A stretch of 64,000 nucleotides of DNA from Raphanus sativus (taxonomy: Eukaryota > Streptophyta > Magnoliopsida > Brassicales > Brassicaceae), in NCBI RefSeq assembly GCF_000801105.2, contig NC_079517.1:16306001-16370000 (forward strand), written 5' to 3'. The first letter of the stretch is position 1. Each line of letters starts with the position of its first letter. Positions 49,557 through 61,070 of this stretch are shown one piece after another. The translations under genes were made by a program, and so were the position numbers. The notes under the pieces were generated by a model that was given only the letters and a program-made list of their open reading frames with translations, did no database searches and was not told where the DNA came from.

Positions 49557-52500
49557 TATCATGCTGATTCTTTTTGTTAAAATGTTTCAGTTTTATGCAA
49601 CTCTTTGGTTTTTGCATGTGCTTGGTTTTATATACAAATAGCCTATATCAAACTAATTATACTTGTCAAATATTTTCGTACTTCCAATTAATTACTGGGT
49701 GACATCTAGGGTGAAATATAGTTTGGGACTTGAACCGAGCCAATAATAAAAAGGGCCTAATGGCTACACATATAATTTTGTTTGATTTTCACCGTCATAT
49801 TAATGTAATTTACGTTGATTTTTTATCCTGTTTAATATTTGTTTGGTTAGTATACAAAAAAAAAATAGGTTGCGTAGATCAAAAGTACTGTATAAGTGAA
49901 AAAGGTTTTTCTTTTTCTTTGTGAGAAATTTAAATACCAAAATTCAATGTCATATAACGTTAAAATCATTTTCTAATAAATATTAATAGAAACTCAGAAA
50001 ATTATTAATAATGATAATGTATAATTCCAAAATATTTTTTTTTAAAAGAAAAAGCCAAAACAAAAGAGATAGAGATGTGTTTCAACATATGACCATGATA
50101 TAGATATAAGTTCTTAAGCGATGGCCAAATGATCCGTCTCTTATTGGTCTCATTATCATTATAACATCATCCGTAGCTTGCTTCTGTGCATCTTAATCTT
50201 TTGTTTCGTATTTTCCTTCCTGCCCAGTTTCACAACCAAAACTTGAAGTCTGGAAAATAGGAAGAGCTTCTCTATCTTCTGTTTTGATGTTACCATCCCC
50301 GGTCCATCTCTGGTTCATTTTCTTTGGTTGTTATATCCAATAGTTTAAAAAAATATCAAATTAATATTACTGTCATTATATATTGTGAAAGATGAGTTTA
50401 GGCAAAATATTATATTTGCTTTCATGGTATCATCTTTTGGTTGAATGAATGAATTTTCTTTGGTAATTTGGGTCACCGTAAAAATTTGTAAAGAAGCTTG
50501 GAAGTTGTACTCCGCAGTCTTGACTTGGAAAGTCCATTGTCTTTCCAATTATGTTGATTCGAGTGGTTGTTACCTTTTATTTTTTCTGTAGTGACACAAT
50601 CATATATGGATCAAGTAAATATGTGAATGAATGAATAATGAATTGTTAATTATAATATATAAGAACTAATCTCTGATACAGTTATTTCTTCAGTTGTGGT
50701 GTGTGTAATCTTTTTACATCCCGGTCAAATAAGACGAACGTTGTTGTTCTATCACCATGTTCAACTATTAATTCTTCTATGAACCTGTTGATAGATAAAT
50801 AATACTCAGAAAGCTAAATACATTTTTTAAATACTAATGTAAATATGATGTAAGAGAGAGCATACCTTGCAACTCTAATTATTATCTTTTGAATATAATT
50901 GTTGCATATCAAAGACTCATGAGAGATCCATTGAGTTTGAAATTCCTTGCTTCCCACATGCGCAAGAGACGTAAGACGACAGGCTGTTTTTTTTCTAAAG
51001 ATGAGTGTAAGGGAATACCATGGTTATGAGATACTGCTCTCTCAAATTGAGGTAGGTGATGAATGCGTTGTTCGACTAATTGATTATATGAATTTTGTGT
51101 AAATTTCGATTAGGCACAGTTATCATGTAGGTTTTTATGCAAACATTTGCTTTAATCTATATTAATACATAGTGCAACACATTTTATTAACTTATCTATT
51201 TCTTTTCTATACTGTCTATTATATCTATTTTAAAATCATAAAACTTTTAAGGAACCGACATGGCTGTGGTTTCAAAACTTAAATAGATCATGAGAGAAAC
51301 ATACTTTATTAAGCAAACAATGCTACGGAGCTAGCTGCTCTACCAGAAGAGCTAAAACATATAAGCCATGTTCTTTTTGTTATTTAGTATATTACAAAAT
51401 CAATAAAGGATACCATGGTCTTTACAGAAATATGATCAGCAATTGTAACAGGACCTACACTGGAAAGTTCCGAAAGTCAGTTACAATTATATCATTCTGT
51501 CTTATACCTACAAAGAGTGACAGATTGCATATACGTAGTTACAAAAGATGGGAATCTAAAAAGAGGAAGTATCAAGGAAGATGACTGCCACAGTGACTAC
51601 CATAGAAAGGGAGGGTCCTTTGGCAGAGCTCACAACATTGGTACCAAGTAAGATGACTACCACAATGATGTCATCATGGAAATGCCTTCTCACGCCTCTC
51701 TCTATCTTCTTCACATCAGTAGATATCATTTCTCTCTTTTTACTGCAGCTCGCAGGGCCATCTTCAACAGTCTACATCTATCCCTTGTGTTCATTCACAT
51801 CATATGTCAGACTCAATATTTGGTTCTGTAATGTTTACTTGGGGAAAATGGGTCTAACGCACACATTCCGTGAATGGTTCTGAACGATGTCAACAACTTC
51901 TTTGTAGGTCAGATGTTCCCATGGTCTGTCTGAAGCAAATACGAGAAACTGATCTTGTGGTTGGAGCTCATGCTCTGTTATCGACGGTTCTTACCCAAGA
52001 TTGGCCTTTTTATTGTCTCACAGAGCTTATACTTTTTGTCAATAGTTCCCTGTTGAACAACGCCTTCTAGAAATACACGTCTCTTATGGATCTAGAGATC
52101 TGCAACATAAACTAAAAAGGTATATCTTAGCCTTCTCAATTTGGTCTCCAGAGTTATATTGCATGGAAAAGGAACAAACATATCTAGACTGTCAACATTC
52201 ATGTATGCAACCATGAAGATAGAACATGGGTTCAACTGTTCTGTCAATTGATCTTATACGGCATTATATTGATCTCAACCATAGCACTGGCACATTGAAA
52301 TGCTATAGTTTCATCTTTACCACTGTGTGTCATCCTTTCAACCCATTCAATAAAAATATATAAACTTACAATAAGCTACATGCAACAAAGCCTAAACAAT
52401 GCCAATAACTATTCCACTGAATCAAACTTAAAATTGACGCATCAAATACCAAAAGAAAACTCGACTCTTTGTTTGAATCTGTTGAAGAAAGTCAGAAGCT

Positions 52501-53039
52501 TTGGCAAAAGACAAACTTTTTTTGAGAAAAATCTCCAAAAAAACGTCCAGCTGGTCACTCTTATCTAATTCAAGCGGAAGCTGAGTCATGATCAAATATA
52601 ATGCAAGCAGTAGCAGAGATCAATTCCAGAAAAACCTTTCTTTATACACAGAAGTTAATTAAACATTACTAAATAAATATAACGCATCTTTGATTTCACT
52701 TTGAGGCAAAATCTGCGCCATATGATCGGAACCGTATATGAAATCTCTCTTGGATCAGGACTTGATGCTCCTCCTCTATCAAACCAACACCATCCATAGA
52801 CGCAACCAGATCACATCTTGCATTATTTTAAAATCACCATTATTTTTAAGAAACTGACATGGCTGTGGCTTATAAACTTAAAGAGATCAAAAAGGGAAAT
52901 CATACCTTATTAAGCAATCAATCCTACTACCTCTGACTATCATCATCACATCAGTAGCTGCAGCTTGCAGATCTTCACCAGTCTAACACACACATCTCGG
53001 GGTGGTTGTGAACGATAGTCCGTCTGCAAAAAATATGAG
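49557..53039. other. Intergenic, with degenerate duplicated segments
   Basis: No intact gene. The span 51250-52080 and the span 52845-53060 share several similar blocks (next entry). Short open frames (51581-51883, 51870-52070, 52380-52568) have no recognised domain. Confidence 0.4.
51251..52990. repeat. Diverged direct repeat, copies about 1.6 kb apart
   Basis: GACATGGCTGTGGTTTCAAA followed by CTTAAATAGATCA and TTTATTAAGCAAACAATGCTAC at 51258-51330 is matched by GACATGGCTGTGGCTTATAA, CTTAAAGAGATCA and CTTATTAAGCAATCAATCCTAC at 52856-52926. A CTGCAGCTCGCAGGGCCATC block (51746) is matched by CTGCAGCTTGCAGATCTTCA (52960). The two copies lie in the same orientation. Confidence 0.75.
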
Positions 53040-53480
53040 AAACTGATCTTCCTTGGCTAAGTGAAGACGGATGATTTCAACAATGGCTGCAGCTGCCATA
53101 CAGAGAACAGAGACGAACAGACCAATCCCCATTCTTTGTATCTCAGTGAATCATTTGTATACTCCAATGAACCGCCTAGCTAAAGGGACGAGGAACCTGT
53201 CGTACAGTGGAACCCCTGTGTCAAACGTCCCGAGCGCTGCTGGAGGAAGCTGGAAAGATCCTATTTTGCAGTCCATGGCTCTGCCTTCTTGAACAAACAT
53301 TGTGGACATTTGTGCGTATACGGCTGAGAAGATGATCCCAGAAGCCTATATTTGGAACATTCATATCAGAATCTTGAGTTCTTCAACTTGAGTAATTGTG
53401 CATAGTCTCCAGGAATTGGAAAAGTCTTCGGCTTTGGATTCTTCTTCTGAGTAGCTGCTTTATCAAGGTACCTGCGTCAG
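53040..53480 (-). pseudogene. Broken NPF (NRT1/PTR) transporter fragment
   Basis: On the minus strand the frame begins after an acceptor (ACGCAG) with YLDKAA, then after a one-base shift SEEESKAEDFSNSWRLCTIT, then [38 protein letters not shown] and [20 protein letters not shown]. These are the cytosolic-loop-to-helix 9/10 region of the proton-coupled peptide/nitrate transporters, closest in feel to NPF8 (PTR1/2/5). In-frame stops occur at 53361-53363 (TGA, for Arg), 53346-53348 (TAG, for Trp) and 53151-53153 (TGA, for Trp). The first half and the end of the transporter are missing. It is not functional. Confidence 0.85.
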
Positions 53481-53821
53481 TATAGACACCCCATGTTAAG
53501 GCGAGGAAGGAAGTATCGAAAGCAAAGCATACAGCTTCTTGTAACCGTTAGAAGGTGATAACAACAAAAAAAGGTAAGGCATTTACCTCTTCGTTCGCCG
53601 GAAAGGCTTGTTAACTGAGAAGAGACTTGGGAAGCTTGAACTTTCGCTGGTCTCAGCCACCTAGCCGGAGAAGAGAGCGGTGGAAATCCCTGATTGGGTT
53701 TGAAGTTCTTTAGCGGTTGTCTTCTTCCCCATCCTCGCCGGAGAAAAGAGGGCTTTAGGGTTTGAAGTTCTTCATCCTTCGGTCTCTTTCTTTGTTGTCT
53801 TCTTCCCAATCCACGTTCCAT
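53481..53821 (-). other. First-exon-like open frame upstream of the NPF fragment
   Basis: A 114-codon minus-strand frame starts at 53821, with a purine-rich, leader-like upstream region and a possible donor GAGGTAAATG near 53586. It contains an internal duplication (GAAGAACTTCAAACCC/AAAGAACTTCAAACCC with GGGGAAGAAGACAACC). The predicted peptide is Arg-rich with no domain. It may be the leader of a chimeric transcript joined to the NPF fragment. Confidence 0.3.
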
Positions 53822-54505
53822 TTCAAACCAAAAGAGTTAGATAGATCGATCGATTTCAAAGAGAAAAAGTTATAGAAAGTTCGATCGATTTCAGAGCGAA
53901 AGAGTATGGAGAGATCAAATCGTTCGCCGGAAGAGAGAGACCGACGGAGACAAACGAAGGGAGACTTTAAAAGTGACGTGGAAAGACGGAATGTTATGAA
54001 TGGTTCTCAAAGTTTTTTCATTTAATGACATGGCTGCTCCACATGATTCTAAAAATCATATGTGGCAGAAGCTGGAGAAAGGCTAGCCTTATTACTGTGT
54101 GGATTTCCCATGATCTAGTACTAGAGATTGTTTGTTGTAAAAGAATAAGAAGATATTATCTACAATTGGATTTAAACTAGATACTCCCTTTTTAAAATCC
54201 ATTTTTTAAGAGTTTTAATTGAGTCGTCAAACCTGCTCTTCGGATTTTGAACGTTTCCAAATAGATAAGATGTTTTTGTTTGAGCAAAATCTTCCTTTTT
54301 GAACAAAAATAAAAATCAACTTCCCAATCCACGTTTCTTGCTAAAATACGCAACTTCCAAATCCAATTAGACCGAGTCCTCTTGTTAACAGTTTTTATAC
54401 GTCCGAAAACTACTCCAAAATTCATATAAATTCAAAAGACTCAGATTTTAGGGATTAGTTATCCAGTTCATCGAAGAGAGAGAGATATTTGTAGTTACAA
54501 TCAAG

Positions 54506-55608
54506 ATGGGAAGGGTTTTTATCGTTGATCTGGAAGGAGAAGTCTATAGTTGCATACACTGTAAGACCCATCTTACTAAAGATCAAGACATCATGTCCAA
54601 GGTTTGATGTTTTATTTTTGGTTGTTACTAAAATGATATTTTTCATCAGGGGCCTAGGTTTTCTGATTATATATATATGAGTATTCAGTGATTCCTTTTA
54701 GTATTGACCATGTCCAGCATGATAACATCTCATCACATTGCTTAGTGTCAGTTTCAATTTCTAAACTGAAAGAGTATTGCATCTTTCTAACTATTAAAAG
54801 GTATTTATGCAGTCTACACTATAAAATACACAGACTATCATGCTGTACTATAGTACATGATAACACCGGTAACATAAAGTACATAGACTACACTATAGTA
54901 CATGATAACACCAGTAACATAAAATACATAGACTACACTATAGTACTTGATTGACTTTGTGTTTGTGCAGTCTTTCAAAAGCAGGGGTGGACAAGCTTAT
55001 CTCTTCAGTGCAGTGTAAGTTTTCTGTTTTCTTATAGTTTACTTTGGTCTATTATTTAGTTTGTTCTCTGTACTCCTAATTACGTTTTCTTGTTATTGTT
55101 GATCTTATAGTGTAAACGTTTCAACTGGAAATAAAGAAGACAGAATGATGATAACGGGACTTCATACGGTAACTGACATCTTCTGTGTTGGTTGTGGATT
55201 AAACGTTGGCTGGAAATACGTAAGCCAAACATTTATTTAGTTTAGTTGCAGATATAATAATAGTAATAGTAGTCCATGTTCGCAACGACTCTGGAGTAGT
55301 TAGACTTCGTTTTGTGGTTTATGTTACCAGGTGACTGCCCATGATGTGAGCCAGAAGTACAAGGAAGGAAAATCTGTTCTTGAATTGTGAGAAATTTTTC
55401 TTTTAACCTTTTTTTAATCAAAGCACTGATTACATTTCCAACAAATAAACACAAATGGTACAACTTTTGATTCAAGAATGTGATTTGAGTTATGATCCCA
55501 AATGCGTATATTATCTTTGATTGTTTTTGCAACAGGTATAAGATTGTGGGTCCTCATGATAGCAACGACTTGGTTTGTCAACAAGTTTCTCAGCTTATAA
55601 TTCAATAA
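54506..55608 (+). CDS. Yippee-like zinc-binding protein
   Basis: Five exons (54506-54601, 54971-55014, 55111-55219, 55331-55386, 55536-55608) join in frame to 125 residues. The Yippee fold is a zinc-binding beta barrel whose two Cys pairs are visible: CIHC at residues 16-19 and CVGC near 72-75. The [19 protein letters not shown] and [11 protein letters not shown]...GWKY segments are the family core. The tail is short and ends in IIQ. Plant Yippees are probably nuclear or cytosolic proteins; yeast and animal relatives (Moh1, YPEL5) link to the GID/CTLH ubiquitin ligase. I do not know a Yippee gene at this position in Arabidopsis, so it may be a transposed copy. The frame is intact. Confidence 0.9.
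54847..54947. repeat. 45-bp tandem repeat in Yippee intron 1
   Basis: ACTATAGTACATGATAACAC starts at 54847 and 54892, and a partial third copy starts at 54937. The period is 45 bp, with two or three differences. Confidence 0.95.
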
Positions 55609-56360
55609 TCAGATGACGCTTAAGCATTTTCCTCTCTTAATTCTTAGATTTTTTTTTTAAATGTACATTCTTCTACTTTTTTTTTGGATCTGTATCAAAT
55701 AAGTATATTTTGGCACCCCGTCATAATTGCCTGGTTTAATTAGTATATTCCTCTCTTATTTATTTTTGAATGAATAAACTACACATTACGCTTGTTTTTT
55801 TTTGAAAATTAGTGGGGAAAGCAAAAACTTGTTTTTTTTTAGAATGAAACCAAAAGCTTATTACTTCTTTAATCCAATAATTTGACTGATAATTTTTAAT
55901 GTTTATATATCAGAATCTTAGAAAATATAAATTATGATTTTTTTTTAAAATTGTGAGGAATCTTCAGCACAAATAAAACCATCAGAAATGTGTAAAGTCG
56001 ATGACAAAAAAAAAAACCATCAGAAGTGAACTTTATAAAGTGGTTTGTGATAAAATAGTGAAAATGAATCTTCGTAAAATAAGTAAAATTATTAGAAGTA
56101 AAATTTTATATATGATATTCTTTTACAGTTTATAATATCGTAATTAATTAGCTTTAAAAAAATCTAATTTTCTCAAGTAAAATGAAAAAAAAAAAAGAGA
56201 ATCAAACCTGACCCTTAAGTGACCAATCAGAATCGACCGCGCTTAGTCTTTCATGATTTTCCACACCTTATCTTTCTCTATCCCTCTGCTCTAAACTCTC
56301 CAGCTTCATTCTTCCTGGCGTGTCTCCTCTCTCTCTCTCTCTCTCCCCCTCCCTCCATCA
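55609..56360. other. Intergenic between Yippee and GUN4
   Basis: AT-rich, with homopolymer runs. The CT-rich leader of GUN4, including a (CT)n tract at about 56325-56345, is at the right end. Confidence 0.45.
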
Positions 56361-57137
56361 ATGGCGACCACAAACTCTCTCCATCACCACCACTCTTCTT
56401 ACCAACACAACCGCCACAACTTCCATTACCAATCTCACTTCACACCAACTTCTCTCTCCCTCAAACAACCCACTTCCACCGCCACATTCTCATCACTCAT
56501 CTGCTCTTCTTCCTCCTCCTCCTCCTCGGCCGTCGTCACCTCTGCTACCACCACAAACGCTTCCGACATAACCACCGAAACCACAACCGAGTTCGATGTC
56601 CTAGCGACCCATCTGATCAACCAAGATTTCAAGAAAGCAGACGAAGAAACTAGGAGACTTCTCATTCAGATAGCAGGAGAAGCAGCCATTAAACGCGGCT
56701 ATGTTTTCTTCTCTGAGGTGAAGTCCATCTCCGTTGAAGATCTTCAGGCTATCGACAACCTCTGGACAAAACACAGCGATGGGAGGTTCGGATACAGTGT
56801 GCAACGCAAAATATGGTTAAAAGTCAAGAAAGACTTCACAAGATTCTTCATTAAAGTCGAGTGGATGAAGCTTCTTGATACAGAGGTGGTCCAGTATAAC
56901 TACAGAGCTTTCCCTGATGAGTTCAAATGGGAGCTTAATGATGAAACGCCCTTAGGACACTTACCGCTAACAAACGCGTTGAGAGGAACGCAGCTTCTGA
57001 AATGCGTTTTGAGCCATCCTGCGTTTGAGATTGCTGGTGATGATGATAATGAAGGAGGAGAAGAAGCTGAGAACAGAGGTGGTGGTAAAGCACAGACAAA
57101 AGACACAAGAGTGTTTAAAACTGATTACAGCTTCTGA
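56361..57137 (+). CDS. GUN4: GUN4, porphyrin-binding regulator of Mg-chelatase
   Basis: A single exon of 258 residues. Residues 1-70 are a Ser/Thr/His-rich chloroplast transit peptide. The GUN4 domain (about 75-215) has the helical start DVLATHLINQDFKKADEETR and the porphyrin-binding core with DGRFGYSVQRKIW and FKWELNDETPLGHLPLTNALRG. A Glu/Gly-rich linker leads to the plant-type tail RVFKTDYSF, whose Ser is a known phosphorylation site in Arabidopsis. GUN4 binds protoporphyrin IX and Mg-protoporphyrin and stimulates Mg-chelatase through CHLH; it was found through plastid-to-nucleus signalling. The start in ATCAATGGCG is the first ATG after the CT-rich leader. Length matches the family. Confidence 0.96.
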   Translation: MATTNSLHHHHSSYQHNRHNFHYQSHFTPTSLSLKQPTSTATFSSLICSSSSSSSSAVVTSATTTNASDITTETTTEFDVLATHLINQDFKKADEETRRLLIQIAGEAAIKRGYVFFSEVKSISVEDLQAIDNLWTKHSDGRFGYSVQRKIWLKVKKDFTRFFIKVEWMKLLDTEVVQYNYRAFPDEFKWELNDETPLGHLPLTNALRGTQLLKCVLSHPAFEIAGDDDNEGGEEAENRGGGKAQTKDTRVFKTDYSF

Positions 57138-57818
57138 TTGATGTCTTTGATTTTCATTTGGATTATAAAAATATGTATGAACAGTCAACTAGTTAATGAA
57201 TATAAACCAAAAGTCTTTATTGGTTGATCAATGTTTAATTTATAAGTTCCTGAAGATATTCATTCTCAGACGGATCAAATCTGAAACAACTTCAAACTCA
57301 AGCTGTCCATAAAGGGGTATTCTCTTGTCTGTCCTCTTTGCTGATTTGATGAATGGATACAAAGCTGTGATTTTGGCTCTGTTCAAGAAAGTTGCACCTC
57401 AGTGTGTGAAAAAGATCCAACGGATACGTTGCTGCTTCTGTAGCCGTGTAGTTTATTCTCGATGTAGGCCACACACGTTACAGTTGATGTGGACAGATGC
57501 TTTCTTTATGTCATTCTGTGGTTTTTAATGAAGAAACATTTAGTCACATGCATTATTGATTCAAAACTATGTTCTCTTTTACCATGTAATAACATGCCAT
57601 GAGATCAACAAAGATGAGCATACAGAGTTTCAAGTAGCATTCTAAAACAGAGGGTAAAATTTATTGAAATAGCCGATGCTTGTGCGTTCTTCAGACTAAC
57701 AAAACATCTAAAATCTATAATTCCATTGATATCTGTTGTGGTTATATATGAACATCCTGTGTGTATATAAGCAGGGAAAAAGTTATTGGCAAAAGTTTCA
57801 ATACACTGACTAGTTTTT
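57138..57818. other. Between GUN4 and the SPRING-family gene (tail to tail)
   Basis: Holds both 3' UTRs. A plus-strand frame (57325-57528, 67 codons) has gene-like composition and five cysteines (IRCCFCSRVVYSRCRP), but it has no recognised family and could be part of the GUN4 3' flank. Confidence 0.35.
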
Positions 57819-59752
57819 TTAGGCACATGGGCAGAGTCGTCGGGTGTATTGGTGTGAACCGTCACAAGAAAGCATTGATTGTGTCCGGCTATACAAGCAT
57901 GCGCCTGGATACTGAAAAACAAAGAAAATAAACATACACACATACAGAATCACTCAGGATTCAAAAGCTAAGTCAGGAAAAGTAAAGTGAATGAGATATT
58001 TCACTCAGGATTAAGAGCTTAAAGTGTGCCATTAGAGAAGTAGAAAATAGAATACCAAATCTCTGGGCGCATCATCAGCAACTTCAGCAGGTTGGTCAGG
58101 CCCAGCACTTGCTAAACAGGATCCTTTGCAGGTCATGTATCTTTGCATACTGACCAAACAAAGAAACAAAACAAGAACACCATGTAAACATCAAATTTAT
58201 GTCTATGAAAATCTCTAGACATAACTTAATGGTAGGCTTAAATGATGACTTTGTTAACTTACACGTCACATTGGTTTAGAAGTGAGAGTTTATTCATCAC
58301 ACACAATTGTCCACGTGCCTTGCAAACAGCATCGCATGAATCTCCTTGCCTATGAAACAAGTTCAATAATAAAAAAAAGTCTAAGAATATGGTCTCCACA
58401 AATTCATCATATGGTAGAGAAGTGAGGGTATGTGTTTTATACCTTCCGACAATAACGTCAATGCCAAGAAGTCTTGTTTCAACTTGTGTAAGGTTAGCTC
58501 CTGTTTCAGTTATTTAAGGAATGTAAAATGTATTTTGACATCTAAACCATAGTTGAAAGAAAGTGTAAGCTATCAAAAGCTAACCTGAAGCATTTGACGT
58601 CAGAGAAAAACAATGGTGAAACTTGCTGTGGTATGCATTTTCATGAACCTATAAGTTTCAGGTCATAATCATTACACTTCCATCAGTTTTAAATAAAACC
58701 TCAATTCCACGGGGTAATTTTCTCCACTTGGGCGACATAAACTCAAGAAAAACTTGCCAAGAAGAGAGAGAAGAAGAGTCAATCACTTACCACACTCTCA
58801 GAACTATGGCGACATCTCCCGGCACAAAAATCAAATAGAGTCTTGTATGTCCCTGTTAAAGAGGTGAATTTGTTGGATCTTTTGCAGATGCAAAAATAAA
58901 TCTATGCGGATCATCTATTTTTTATTAACATCATCCAAGCTGCTGTAAAAGGATAAGTTACCTGCTGTAGCCGGCTTGGCAACTTTTACCTTAACCACCT
59001 TCTCAAGAAGCGTCTGCAGGAGATAAATATACATTCATTAGCAAAACAACAAGATGAAGCAAGAAGAGAGAAACAAAACCCAAAAGGTTCCAATAGAATA
59101 CCCGAGTTGGATTCAAGCAACAAGAAACGCAAAATTCATAAGAGCTGCAGCATTGTGAAAGGATGTTGCATCCCCTTCAATCAAACCAAACAACAAATAA
59201 CAAAGTCAGAATCAGAATCAGATCGTATGGTTAAGAACACATTAGTCTTTACAAGATTATTTTCCTCAATTAGGGTTATGATTCTATTAAAATGACTTAC
59301 AGGCAAGAGAATCTTTCTCCTTTCAATGGGCAGCAACGGGTTCGAGAATCCAAAGACAGAGCATCACACACATTGCCTGCAATCATCGTTCATGCTTTTA
59401 AAAAAAAGAACCAATCTTTCTATCTAAAACTCTTGTCCGAAAAGCTGTAAAAAAAATTGAATCATTCATTGGAGTGGAAGTAGTAGCTGACCTTCATCGT
59501 CGGAGATCAAGTACCTTCCTTGAACAGTTGTTCTGCAAATCCTCTCTTCTAAGAATCCGATGTCCTTCCTGCGAAATTCAATCGATATCAAGCCAAGACA
59601 GAACAGAACAGAACAGAACAGAACAGAACAGAGGCTCCTCGCAATTCATAGAAACAAATCATTCACCTAATCGCAGATGTTCTCAACGGAAGTAAGAAGA
59701 AGCCCACGAGTTGTAGAAGACCGAGGAACAATCTAAACCCAGATGTCGACAT
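57819..59752 (-). CDS. SPRING/C12orf49-family cysteine-rich Golgi protein
   Basis: Eleven exons (59667-59752, 59492-59568, 59301-59376, 59102-59174, 58962-59013, 58791-58852, 58585-58648, 58443-58500, 58263-58349, 58056-58149, 57819-57911) join in frame to 273 residues. A signal anchor spans residues 5-26. The family core follows: TVQGRYLISDDEGNVC, CCSSYEFCVSCCLNPTRTLL, FCAGRCRHSSESVVHENAY. These align by eye with human C12orf49 (SPRING; CCSAYEYCVSCCLQP, CRTSSQSVQHENTY). In animals SPRING licenses the Site-1 protease that activates SREBP. The plant protein has an additional Cys-rich C-terminal part of about 100 residues (CDAVCKARGQLC, MTCKGSC, LSCDGS, RRLCPCA). The plant role is unknown; a link to plant S1P/bZIP processing is only a guess. 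Confidence 0.88.
59603..59633. repeat. (ACAGA)n microsatellite in intron 1 of the SPRING-family gene
   Basis: Six consecutive copies of ACAGA/AACAG, between exons 1 and 2. Confidence 0.9.
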
Positions 59753-61070
59753 TCTTGTCGGAGAAAGAACGAATTTTTCGACCAGATCAAGTTCCGACTC
59801 TGAGATTGTCCCTCCCTTCCATAATAAGCCTTCTTTAATGTTTTTGTTCTTTAATGATTTTGCATACCTATTAAAGAAACTGATAATTTTTCTGTTTTAA
59901 CTTTATTTAATATACTATTTTACTTGACTTTTGTTAATTAATAAGTTAGAAATATGGATAAAAACTCAAAAAAAAAAACTCATTTAGTTTATGTATTGAA
60001 AAAATAAAATGATATTTATAATTTTTTAAAAATTATTATTAAAAAAAATATCTTTAAGAGTTACTTTGCTTAATTTTGCTCTTTGTCAATCACGTTGCGT
60101 GATGTTTAATTAGTTAAAAATAAATATCTAATTCAAATTAGATTAATATACTTTTAAAATACATTAAAAACTTCATGAATTAATATTCAATAAATTAATA
60201 AATTTTATTAATTTTAAATTAAGCTAATATAAAATATGATATAATTTAATAAAACAATAATTTTGAAAACCTTATATAAATACATAGTTCCATATATATA
60301 CATTAATTTTATATATATACAATATATTGTATAGTTTACTTTTTATTTACGTTAAAATCTACTTCTTTTTTAATATTTTAAATTATATTAATGTTTTATA
60401 CCAAAATGTATTTACTGGTATACCAAGTAATTTAATAAAAAACATAAATTGTATCTATAAAATTTAACCAATGTATATCACAAAATTAAGTATTTATAGT
60501 TTTACATAAAATATAGAAATTTTTAAAAATCTACAAATTAATAAAATATCAGAATCCAAACATTATTAGTTTATAAAACAATATACATTCTCTGCATTTA
60601 ACACCATTTAGCTTATTTTCCTTCAGGGAGAATGACTCATTCATCAACATGGCCGCAGGAGCAAATGAAGAGGTAAAGAATTATAAATTTGCAAAGCCAG
60701 TTCCTGTACTTGTCCCAACTTAAGTCTGACGTTTATTTAAAACGGCCAGATTCAAGAAGCATCTCTCAACACTATGTCTTGAGTGATTCATTATTGCACT
60801 AAAATCTGATGAATTCTAACATTGCAAGACCTGTATATTTGATGAGTTGCAACTGAATTAAAGAAGAAAAAAAACAAAAAAAAATGCTCCAATATATAAA
60901 ACACTTTTGCAAGTACCAAACAAAACAGTTTTCAAGACGCACCAAATCACTACTAATAAACATATAAGAAGATATAAACCTCAACAAAGAGACACACTGA
61001 ATAACAGTATTTGTGTATGACATGGCAACACATGAAACAGAAACTAATCTCCCATTATCGCATATAAGAA
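59753..61070. other. Intergenic AT-rich DNA
   Basis: The promoter of the SPRING-family gene is at the left and the 3' flank of the PTI1-like kinase at the right. A small GC-richer patch at 60620-60780 could be a gene remnant but shows no frame worth calling. Confidence 0.45.

Noticed and set aside
51581..52568. Open frames of 62-100 codons
   Set aside because: They fall in diverged repeat copies on the strand opposite the NPF fragment and show no domain.
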